The translations under genes and the position numbers were made by a program. Of a stretch of 6,469 nt of DNA, positions 1-5,997 are shown one piece after another. The first letter of the stretch is position 1; every line of letters starts with the position of its first letter. Below the pieces are notes generated by a model. That model made no database searches. It was not told the origin of the DNA and saw nothing but the letters and a program-made list of their open reading frames with translations. Source of the DNA: an uncultured beta proteobacterium (GTDB lineage Bacteria > Pseudomonadota > Gammaproteobacteria > Burkholderiales > Burkholderiaceae_C); NCBI GenBank assembly GCA_903928325.1, contig CAIYQF010000403.1, forward strand, positions 1 to 6,469, in the 5' to 3' direction.

Positions 1-657
1 AAAGCCCCAAAAATTGATATTTCTGCCTTGCTCGAAAGGGTAACGAGCCAGTTTCGCGATCTCGACCCCAACGATCCATCGGCTTGGCCTCTTTTGCCGC
101 GCATTGCGGTGTGTGGCGCGGTGGTGTGCCTGGTTATTGGTGGCCTGTGGTATGTCCAAGTTGGCGGCTATGCCACCGAGCTCGAGCAAGCCCAAGCCAA
201 GGAAATGACGCTCAAATCCGAGTTCAAAACCAAGCTGAACAAGGCGGCGAACCTGGCAGTGCTGAAAAAACAGCTTCAAGAGGTTCAAACGCAAGTGGGC
301 TCGCTTGAAACGCAATTACCCAGCAAGGCGGAAACGGCGGAACTCTTGTCTGGAATCAACCGCTCGGGTGCAGCCAGGAATTTGAAGTTTGAGCTATTTC
401 GCCCCGGACAGGTCGTCCTCAAACCCTATTACGCAGAGGTGCCTATCAGCATCAAGGCCATAGGTTCGTACCACGATTTTGGAAAATTTGCGGCAGATAT
501 TGCTCAGTTGTCGCGCATAGCGACCATTGGCACCATCGGCATCACGCCCAAGAGTGAAAACCTGCTGCAACTTGACGCCACGGTCAACACCTACCGGTAC
601 CTGGAGGCGGATGAGCGCACCGCGCAGACAAAGCAAACTTCAGAGGCCGCCAAATGA
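1..657 (+). CDS. pilO: Type IV pilus inner-membrane alignment protein PilO (5' partial)
   Basis: PilO is a bitopic inner-membrane protein. It pairs with PilN and, with PilM and PilP, forms the alignment complex linking the pilus motor to the PilQ secretin. The frame is open from base 1 to the TGA at 655-657 (218 visible residues). The part before the first possible start, a TTG at 28, already reads like a PilO N-terminus, so the true start probably lies upstream and the TTG is unlikely. In visible-residue numbering there is a short cytoplasmic segment containing DPNDPSAWP, one transmembrane helix at about 35-52, a Lys/Gln/Glu-rich coiled coil at about 59-107, and a ferredoxin-like periplasmic domain from about 109 (LLSGINRSGAARNL, then FRPG and YYAEVPI). 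The stop overlaps the pilP ATG by 4 bases, which suggests translational coupling; pilM and pilN are expected to the left. The family call is by recognition of sequence and neighbours and is secure. Confidence 0.93.
   Translation, partial: KAPKIDISALLERVTSQFRDLDPNDPSAWPLLPRIAVCGAVVCLVIGGLWYVQVGGYATELEQAQAKEMTLKSEFKTKLNKAANLAVLKKQLQEVQTQVGSLETQLPSKAETAELLSGINRSGAARNLKFELFRPGQVVLKPYYAEVPISIKAIGSYHDFGKFAADIAQLSRIATIGTIGITPKSENLLQLDATVNTYRYLEADERTAQTKQTSEAAK
642..646 (+). promoter_or_regulatory. Ribosome binding site of pilP
   Basis: AGAGG lies inside the end of pilO, 7 bases before the ATG at 654. It supports that start, whose ATG overlaps the pilO stop codon. Confidence 0.6.
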
Positions 658-1193
658 AGACGGCGGCGTTGTGGCTAGCAGCATGGATTGCCGCAGCTTG
701 CTTGTCGGGATGTGGTGATTCGACGGACCAGGAGTTGCAGCAATGGTTAAAGGCAGAGCGTGCGGCGCCCAGGTCGCCGGCAAAACCGTTGCGCGCGCCC
801 GTTCCATTTGTGCCCATGGTCTATGACGCGTCAGACCAGCCCGATCCCTTTGGCAAGGCGGCTTTCGATCGCTATTTGACAACCAACGTTCCATCCGCCA
901 ACCCGACACTGGTTGCGCCGGAACTTGCGCGCCGTCGGCAACCCCTGGAAGCCTTCGCCTTGGAGTCCATCGCCTTGGTGGGCACGCTGGCCAAGGAAGG
1001 AAAGCGTGTGGCGCTGGTGCGCGCAGAGGGCGCCCTTTACCAAGTGGCGGTTGGGAACTACCTAGGCAAGAATTTCGGAAAGATCACCAAAGTAGACGAT
1101 TCCGGCGTCGTGTTGCGGGAGATTGCACAGGATGCGACAGGTGAATGGGTGGTCCGAGTCACCAGTCTAAAAATGCAGGAGGGGTCGAAGTGA
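654..1193 (+). CDS. pilP: Type IV pilus assembly lipoprotein PilP
   Basis: PilP is the periplasmic lipoprotein that joins the PilN/PilO dimer to the N-terminal domains of the PilQ secretin. The 179-residue length is normal for the family. Residues 1-20 form a lipoprotein signal peptide with lipobox LSGC, making Cys20 the predicted lipidated residue. A charged, proline-containing flexible linker follows (about 21-92), with the DPF motif at 64-66 that is typical of the PilO/PilN-binding stretch. The C-terminal beta-sandwich spans about 93-179 (LVGTL, VALVRAEGALYQVAVGNYLG, GKITKV, WVVRV). The residue after the lipid Cys is Gly, not the Asp that retains lipoproteins in the inner membrane of enterobacteria, so the membrane of residence cannot be read from that rule. 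The ATG overlaps the pilO stop, and the TGA at 1191-1193 overlaps the pilQ GTG. Confidence 0.94.
   Translation: MKTAALWLAAWIAAACLSGCGDSTDQELQQWLKAERAAPRSPAKPLRAPVPFVPMVYDASDQPDPFGKAAFDRYLTTNVPSANPTLVAPELARRRQPLEAFALESIALVGTLAKEGKRVALVRAEGALYQVAVGNYLGKNFGKITKVDDSGVVLREIAQDATGEWVVRVTSLKMQEGSK
1177..1184 (+). promoter_or_regulatory. Strong Shine-Dalgarno deciding the GTG start of pilQ
   Basis: AGGAGGGG is followed by 5 bases and then GTG at 1190. This near-perfect site selects the GTG at 1190 over the upstream in-frame ATG at 1145, which would give 15 extra hydrophilic residues before the signal peptide. Confidence 0.8.
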
Positions 1194-3385
1194 ACTCACA
1201 AAAATCAACGTGGCCGTGGTGCCGCCAAGCCCTGATAGGGGCCGCTGTGGGCGCTTTGGGCCTGTTTGCACACGCTGAAAACTCCATCCTATCCGTGACC
1301 GGTTCCATGCAAGGTGCCTCCGAGATGGTGCGAATTGAATTCGCTCAGGCATTGACCGCGCTGCCAACGGCTTTTTCCACCCAAAATCCGGCGCGCCTGG
1401 CGCTCGACTTTCCTGAGGCTGGTAGCGCCGTCGGCTTGTCCCGTGTAGAAATCAACCAGGGTAATGTGCAGTCGGCCATCGTCGCCCCAACCGACGAGCG
1501 CACGCGCGTCATCCTCAACCTGAGCAGGCCCGCCGCTTACAGCATGGAAATGGCGGGCAAGGCATTGTTGGTGTCTTTGTCACCCGCACAAGTGGCGCCG
1601 GTGGCCTCGTCTGAGACGCCGTCTTTCACGGCGGAGGGAACAAAAACCGGCCAGGCGCTAGCGCCCCGCAGCGGCGAGCCCCTGTCTAACGTCGAATTTC
1701 GCCGTGGCGAAGATGGTGCTGGGCGGATTATTGTTTCGTTGCCCAGCAACAAGGTCGGCGCCGACATTCGCCAGTCCGGCAGCACACTGGTTGTGGAGCT
1801 GAACAACACCCGGCTGCCCGAGCGTTTGCGTAGGCGACTTGAGGTGGCTGACTTTGCAACCCCCGTAAAAACGATTACCACCACCGAGGTAGCCGGGCGC
1901 GTGCGCATGGTGATCGCTCCGCAGGGTGACTGGGAGCATTCCGCCTACCAGACCGAAACCCAGCTAGTCATCGACATCAAGGCAGCCAAGATGGATGCCA
2001 GAAAGCTGACCCCTGGCACCGGCTACAACGGCCAAAAGCTGTCTCTCAATTTTCAAAGCATAGACGTACGCCAGGTGTTACAGGTCATTGCGGACTTCAC
2101 CAATTTCAATGTAGTCACATCCGATTCGGTCACGGGCGCCGTGACACTGCGGCTGCAGGATGTGCCATGGGACCAGGCCTTGGACATTATTTTGCAAACC
2201 AAGGGGTTGGCGGTTCGCAAAAATGGCACCGTGCTGTGGGTCGCACCCAAAGAAGAGGTGGCCGCCAAAGAAAAGCTGGAGTTTGAGTCGCAGGTCTCGG
2301 CAGAAAACTTGGAGCCCCTGCGCACCCAGTCGTTTCAGCTGAACTACGCCAAGGCTGCGGACGTGGTCGCCCAGCTCAATGGCGCGGGTGGCAGCACTTC
2401 AAGCGCTGCGGGCACTGGCGGAGCGGCCGCTACCTCGGCCAGCGGCGGGTCCCGCATCTTGAGCCCGCGCGGCAGCGTGATGGCCGAGCCCAGAACCAAC
2501 CAGATCTTTGTGACGGACATTCCCTCCCGTTTGGACCGGGTGCAGCAACTCATCGCCAAAGTGGACGTATCGGTGCGCCAGATACTGATTGAGGCGCGCA
2601 TCGTCGAGGCGTCCGATACCTTCGGAAAGTCTTTGGGCGTCAAACTCGGAGGCGCCGATTTGCGCGCTTCTAAGGGCGGCGACGGCGGCTACCAGGTCAG
2701 TGGTGAAAACCGGATTGCGGTGGGGACTAGCTATTCCAACGCCGTAGGCTCCACGGGCCTGGGCAGCATCACCACCGACGCGGCTGCAAATTTTGTCAAT
2801 CTGCCCGCAGTGGGGCAAAACGGCTACGACCCCGCATCGTTTGCCTTGACCTTGTTTAGCGCAGCGTCCAACCGCTTGATGGCTTTGGAGATATCGGCCC
2901 TGGAAGCCGATGGCAAAGGCAAGGTCGTATCCAGCCCGCGCGTCATCACGGCGGATCAGGTCAAGGCCTTGATCGAGCAGGGAACCGAATTGCCGTACCA
3001 AGTGGCCACCAGCAGCGGCGCCACGTCCATTGCCTTTCGCAAAGCAGTGCTCAAACTCGAAGTCACGCCCCAAATCACCCCCGAAGGCAGCGTGAGCCTG
3101 GAACTGGACCTGACCAAAGACAGCGTGGGCCAGTCCACCGCAGCGGGCTTTGCCATCAATACCAAGCACATCAAAACCCAAGTGCTGGTCGAAAACGGTG
3201 GCACTGTGGTCATTGGTGGAATTTTTGAAGTCAACGAAACCGAAAACGAAACCAAAGTGCCATTTTTCGGCGACCTGCCGGGCGTGGGAGTCTTGTTCAA
3301 GTCCAAGGCGCGTAGCTCCAACAAGCAAGAAATGTTGGTATTCATCACTCCGAAGGTGGTGGCTGAGCGGGCGGTGGTGCGCTAG
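1190..3385 (+). CDS. pilQ: Type IV pilus secretin PilQ
   Basis: PilQ forms the multimeric outer-membrane channel through which the type IV pilus is extruded and retracted, and through which DNA may enter in competent strains. I place the start at GTG 1190 (731 residues) because of the strong upstream Shine-Dalgarno and the signal peptide that follows directly: basic/Trp N-region, hydrophobic core at about 13-27, probable cleavage after AHA (29). Two AMIN peptidoglycan-binding domains follow (about 31-130 and 163-263), then an STN domain (about 282-352, with SLNFQSIDVRQVLQVIADFT). Next is a secretin N domain (about 377-460) with a Gly/Ala/Ser-rich insert at 398-421. The secretin beta-barrel core is at about 463-725, with VVSSPRVITADQ, GGTVVIGGIFE and the terminal VPFFGDLPGVGVLFK signature, then the LVFITPKVV end. 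Length and domain order are normal for a betaproteobacterial PilQ. It needs a pilotin (PilF/PilW type) encoded elsewhere. Confidence 0.97.
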   Translation: MNSQKSTWPWCRQALIGAAVGALGLFAHAENSILSVTGSMQGASEMVRIEFAQALTALPTAFSTQNPARLALDFPEAGSAVGLSRVEINQGNVQSAIVAPTDERTRVILNLSRPAAYSMEMAGKALLVSLSPAQVAPVASSETPSFTAEGTKTGQALAPRSGEPLSNVEFRRGEDGAGRIIVSLPSNKVGADIRQSGSTLVVELNNTRLPERLRRRLEVADFATPVKTITTTEVAGRVRMVIAPQGDWEHSAYQTETQLVIDIKAAKMDARKLTPGTGYNGQKLSLNFQSIDVRQVLQVIADFTNFNVVTSDSVTGAVTLRLQDVPWDQALDIILQTKGLAVRKNGTVLWVAPKEEVAAKEKLEFESQVSAENLEPLRTQSFQLNYAKAADVVAQLNGAGGSTSSAAGTGGAAATSASGGSRILSPRGSVMAEPRTNQIFVTDIPSRLDRVQQLIAKVDVSVRQILIEARIVEASDTFGKSLGVKLGGADLRASKGGDGGYQVSGENRIAVGTSYSNAVGSTGLGSITTDAAANFVNLPAVGQNGYDPASFALTLFSAASNRLMALEISALEADGKGKVVSSPRVITADQVKALIEQGTELPYQVATSSGATSIAFRKAVLKLEVTPQITPEGSVSLELDLTKDSVGQSTAAGFAINTKHIKTQVLVENGGTVVIGGIFEVNETENETKVPFFGDLPGVGVLFKSKARSSNKQEMLVFITPKVVAERAVVR
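2381..2452 (+). other. Gly/Ala/Ser-rich low-complexity insert in the PilQ N domain
   Basis: Codons 398-421 of pilQ encode an almost pure Gly/Ala/Ser/Thr loop within the secretin N domain, between the VVAQLN strand and the ILSPRGSVMAEPRTNQIFV segment. Such loops at this point are common in secretins and vary between species. It is probably a disordered loop of the periplasmic ring. Confidence 0.6.
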
Positions 3386-3397
3386 GGCACGGGATAC

Positions 3398-3402
3398 AGG
3401 GG
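3398..3402 (+). promoter_or_regulatory. Ribosome binding site of the Ig-like lipoprotein gene
   Basis: AGGGG lies in the 20-base gap after pilQ. It is 3 bases from the ATG at 3406 and 6 bases from the adjacent ATG at 3409. The second spacing is more usual, so translation may start at 3409 and remove one Met. The effect on the protein is trivial. Confidence 0.5.
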
Positions 3403-3405
3403 TAG

Positions 3406-5334
3406 ATGATGAAAAAATTGAAACTTTTTTTGGCCGCAAGCGCCTTGGTTTTGTTGGTGGCAGGGTGCGGTGGTGGCGGAGGAAATGCCAGCAGCACGAA
3501 CTCCACAACAGCTACGACAACTACAACTACAACCGACACAACAACCTCGACCACTGCAAATGCAGTCACTGCGTCGGTGGTGAACACCGCTGGTACCGTG
3601 GTCAATAGCATCAGCTATGGCGGTGGCCAGAGAATCAAGGCCCAGTACGCTACGGCTGCTGGTGTGGCAATCCCCTATACCTTGGTTAGTTTTTCAATCA
3701 CTACCAACGCAGCCGCAGCAAGCCTGTCCCAGACCACTGCGCTGACTGATGCCAGCGGCGTCGCTTATGTCAGCATCAATCCAGCGACTGCGGCAACCGT
3801 AGGTGCGGCAACCGTTAAAGCCACCGCCGGAACGGTGAGCACGAGTCTGGATTTTGGAATTTCGGCCACCAGCGTGTCATTGGGCAGCCTCGTATTGGGT
3901 AGTAGTAGCCTGAGCTCTGGCGGAACCACCTCCGTTGGCACGACAGCAACCGCAAATTCCGCATTGGCTAGTGGCGTGTCCGTTGCGTTTAGTGCGACCT
4001 GCGGAGTTTTGACGCCCTCTATCGTTCAAACCGATGGCTATGGTGTGGCGAGCAGCAGCTACTCTGCAATCAAGTCGGATGGGAGTGTTTGCAGTGGCCC
4101 CGTGACGGTATCGGCCGTTGCTTCGGGATCCACGCAAATCAATACGCTGACGGTTGATGCTCCAGTGGCCAGTGCGGTGAACTTGCAGTCTGTTAATCCT
4201 ACACAGATTTACGTCCAGGGGGCAGGCGCCACGACCCAGTCCATTGTCACGTTCAAGGTGCTGAACGCCAGTGGAGGTGCCTACTCAGGAGCATCGGTTA
4301 CCGTTTCCCTGACTGCAAACCCAGGCGGTGTGGGGCTTAACGCGTCAGGCGTAACGACGCCCCTGACGTTAATCAGCGACAGCAGTGGGTTGGTCACATT
4401 CACGGTCTTTTCCGGCACCATCCCTGGGCCGCTGGAGGTCAAGGCGGTTCTTGCGGACGGCATGACCTACGCGGTCTCTAAAACTCTCACCGTGCAATCG
4501 GGCCCTCCATCACAGAAATTTTTCAGTATGGCTGCGGATTCCTACAACATCGAAGGCAAAAACTGGCAGGGTACGACCGCGACGCTGACCGTGCAGGCGG
4601 CGGATCGCACAGGCAACCCGGTGCCGGCCGGAACGGTGGTGAACTTCATTGCCCAGGGTGGACAGGTTTCACCGAGTTGCACCATGGCCTTGATCAAGGG
4701 CATTGCATCGTGCCAGGCGACCTTTTCCAGCCAAACGCCGCGCCCCACCAATATGCGTATTGCCGTATTGGCCTACACCGAAGGGGTAAAGGACTTTACC
4801 GACTCCAACGGCAACAATAGCTTTGATGCGGGCGAAACCTTGGTCAACATGGGTGACGCCTATCGCGACGATAATGAAAATGGTGCTTACGACGCTGGGG
4901 AATTCACTGTTTCAAGGGGCGGTTCTGACCTCTGCGATGGTGGCGGCGCGCCAACGCCCAGCCGGGCAGACACGTGCACGGGTGTTTTGGCTACCACCGT
5001 CCGCCGCCAAGTGATGCTGATCATGTCGGGCAGTACTGCATTGTTCAATTCAGCTGATACATCATCAACAAAGATTAGCTTCACCTTGACCGACGATGGA
5101 GGCATAAACCCCATGCCTGCAGGGACCATCATTACCCCAACGGCCATAGACAAAACAGACAACAGTTTGACATGTACAGCAACTGCCTACCCCGCGACGG
5201 TCCTCAGTACCGCAACCAGTGAAGGTACAAAAGTGGTGGTTAACCTCACAGATTGCGCTTCCAAAGACCAAGTATCTGTGGTCGTTACGACGCCACGATT
5301 GGTCGTTACAACGGCGATTTTTACCATTCCTTAA
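3406..5334 (+). CDS. Secreted lipoprotein with Ig-like (Big-type) repeats and two EF-hand-type loops, function unknown
   Basis: I do not recognise a characterised protein here. It has 642 residues, or 641 if the second ATG at 3409 is used. Residues 1-21 are a lipoprotein signal peptide (MMKKLK, hydrophobic core, lipobox LVAGC), with Cys21 lipidated and followed by five Gly. No Asp follows the Cys, so outer-membrane sorting is expected. A Thr/Ser-rich linker covers 30-50. The rest is beta-strand-rich, with about five Ig-like units at roughly 52-152, 153-250, 251-363, 364-540 and 541-642. Several carry the Big_1/invasin-like pattern, such as TDASGVAYVSI, SDSSGLVTFTV and NPVPAGTVVNFIAQGGQVSPSC. 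The fourth unit holds two calcium-loop motifs, at residues 466-477 and 488-499. Eight further Cys fall in four close pairs. The gene starts 20 bases after pilQ, suggesting co-transcription, and separates pilQ from aroK. By eye it is less G+C-rich than its neighbours. It could be an adhesin, a structural stalk or a pilus/secretin accessory; only the lipoprotein and Ig-like calls are well supported. Confidence 0.88.
   Translation: MMKKLKLFLAASALVLLVAGCGGGGGNASSTNSTTATTTTTTTDTTTSTTANAVTASVVNTAGTVVNSISYGGGQRIKAQYATAAGVAIPYTLVSFSITTNAAAASLSQTTALTDASGVAYVSINPATAATVGAATVKATAGTVSTSLDFGISATSVSLGSLVLGSSSLSSGGTTSVGTTATANSALASGVSVAFSATCGVLTPSIVQTDGYGVASSSYSAIKSDGSVCSGPVTVSAVASGSTQINTLTVDAPVASAVNLQSVNPTQIYVQGAGATTQSIVTFKVLNASGGAYSGASVTVSLTANPGGVGLNASGVTTPLTLISDSSGLVTFTVFSGTIPGPLEVKAVLADGMTYAVSKTLTVQSGPPSQKFFSMAADSYNIEGKNWQGTTATLTVQAADRTGNPVPAGTVVNFIAQGGQVSPSCTMALIKGIASCQATFSSQTPRPTNMRIAVLAYTEGVKDFTDSNGNNSFDAGETLVNMGDAYRDDNENGAYDAGEFTVSRGGSDLCDGGGAPTPSRADTCTGVLATTVRRQVMLIMSGSTALFNSADTSSTKISFTLTDDGGINPMPAGTIITPTAIDKTDNSLTCTATAYPATVLSTATSEGTKVVVNLTDCASKDQVSVVVTTPRLVVTTAIFTIP
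3493..3555 (+). repeat. Thr-rich linker encoded by short tandem ACAACT-type repeats
   Basis: Codons 30-50 of the lipoprotein gene are nearly all Thr/Ser. At 3517-3534 the DNA is three in-frame copies of ACAACT, the last ending ACC, with further ACA/ACC codons around them. The product is a flexible stalk between the lipid anchor and the first Ig-like domain. In-frame slippage could change its length without breaking the frame. Confidence 0.7.
4801..4836 (+). other. First EF-hand-type calcium loop in the lipoprotein
   Basis: Residues 466-477 read DSNGNNSFDAGE. This places D, N, N, S, D and E at loop positions 1, 3, 5, 7, 9 and 12, the pattern of EF-hand and dockerin-type calcium-binding loops. 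Calcium binding is inferred from the motif. Confidence 0.7.
4867..4902 (+). other. Second EF-hand-type calcium loop in the lipoprotein
   Basis: Residues 488-499 read DDNENGAYDAGE, with D, N, N, D and E at loop positions 1, 3, 5, 9 and 12. The loop starts 22 residues after the first one and shares its DAGE ending, so the two look like a duplicated pair. Confidence 0.7.
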
Positions 5335-5466
5335 AATTCAAATTTCCCATCTTTTTCACCCAGGTGGTTAGCTTGGCGTGGTCGTTAGGAACCGGAGCAG
5401 CGGAGGGCAAGGCAGGCAGCGCGTAAACTCTGCGCACTGTATGTTTTTGCAAGCTGCCATTCATCC
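5335..5466 (+). other. 132-base gap between the lipoprotein gene and aroK
   Basis: The first 25 bases or so are A/T-rich and include a T5 run, but no G+C-rich stem precedes it, so I see no convincing intrinsic terminator. A weak inverted repeat (GCGC at 5419-5422 and 5432-5435) flanks TAAACTC. TAAACT could be a -10 element, but no good -35 lies at the right distance. No clear Shine-Dalgarno precedes aroK. Whether aroK is read through from the pil genes or has its own promoter here cannot be decided. Confidence 0.5.
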
Positions 5467-5997
5467 ATGATCTCCCTCATAGGCCTCCCAGGCTCCGGAA
5501 AATCCACCGTGGGTCGCCAGCTTGCCCGGCGCTTGCAACTTCCCTTCGTCGACTCGGACCACGCGATTGAAGCGCGCCTGGGCTGCTCGATCCGCGAGTT
5601 TTTTGAAATCGAGGGCGAGGCGCGGTTTCGGGAGATTGAGTCTGAGGTGATTGACCAGCTCAGCGCCCAGGGCCCTGGCGTGTTATCCACGGGGGGCGGC
5701 GCGGTGTTGCTGGCGGTCAACCGGGAGCGCCTGCGCGCGCGGGGCCGTGTGGTGTACCTTAAGTCCCACCCTGAAGAGCTGATTCGCCGCCTGCGCCACG
5801 ACACCAACCGGCCTCTCTTGCAAGTGGCCGACCCGATGGCAAAGCTGCGCGAACTGTTTGCTGCGCGCGACCCGCTGTACCGCCAGACCGCGCATTTTGT
5901 AGTCGAAACCGGGCGCCCGTCGGTGGCCACACTGGTCAATATGATCGTCATGCAGCTCGAACTCAACCCTGGCGCCCCCCTAAACTCGGGGGCATGA
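5467..5997 (+). CDS. aroK: Shikimate kinase AroK
   Basis: AroK phosphorylates the 3-hydroxyl of shikimate with ATP in the cytoplasm, the fifth step of the pathway to chorismate and the aromatic amino acids. The 176-residue length is typical. Residues 6-14 are the Walker A loop GLPGSGKST. FVDSD (27-31) supplies the Mg/shikimate aspartates (Asp31 matches the shikimate-binding Asp), and EGEARFREIE (49-58) carries the shikimate-binding Arg55. STGGG (74-78) is the glycine-rich shikimate loop, DTNRPLL (112-118) is the lid with Arg115, and RDPLYR (134-139) holds the Arg134/Arg139 pair. No key residue is missing. ATG 5467 puts Walker A at the usual distance from the N-terminus, and there is no nearby in-frame alternative start, although no good Shine-Dalgarno is visible. 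The stop overlaps the aroB ATG by 4 bases. The usual neighbour pilQ is displaced about 2.1 kb upstream by the lipoprotein gene. Confidence 0.96.
   Translation: MISLIGLPGSGKSTVGRQLARRLQLPFVDSDHAIEARLGCSIREFFEIEGEARFREIESEVIDQLSAQGPGVLSTGGGAVLLAVNRERLRARGRVVYLKSHPEELIRRLRHDTNRPLLQVADPMAKLRELFAARDPLYRQTAHFVVETGRPSVATLVNMIVMQLELNPGAPLNSGA
5974..5993 (+). promoter_or_regulatory. G+C hairpin with TAAACTC loop immediately before aroB
   Basis: GCCCCC (5974-5979) can pair with GGGGGC (5988-5993), leaving an 8-base loop containing TAAACTC and ending at the base before the aroB ATG. In RNA the stem would hide the only G-rich, Shine-Dalgarno-like stretch until ribosomes finishing aroK melt it, which fits translational coupling. 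Alternatively, on DNA, TAAACT at 5981-5986 is a 4-of-6 match to a -10 box placed so that transcription would begin at or near the ATG. Both readings are inference. Confidence 0.35.

Noticed and set aside
28..30. TTG as the start codon of pilO
   Set aside because: The frame stays open to base 1, and the upstream codons (KAPKIDISA) continue plausibly into a PilO N-terminus. No purine-rich ribosome binding site precedes the TTG.
3233..3253. Direct repeat AACGAAACC, two copies 12 bases apart in pilQ
   Set aside because: It encodes NETENETK in the conserved pre-signature loop of the secretin. This is a chance codon-level repeat with no other sign of function.
2399..3508. A 369-codon open frame on the - strand, antisense to pilQ and the start of the lipoprotein gene
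   Set aside because: It lies opposite a clear secretin core, has no recognisable domain and is a mirror of G+C-rich codon use. Its length alone is not evidence of coding.
5335..5360. Possible intrinsic terminator after the lipoprotein gene (A/T-rich stretch with T5)
   Set aside because: There is no G+C-rich stem before the T run. The only pairing is a 4-base A/T stem or a CACC/GGTG stem with too small a loop.
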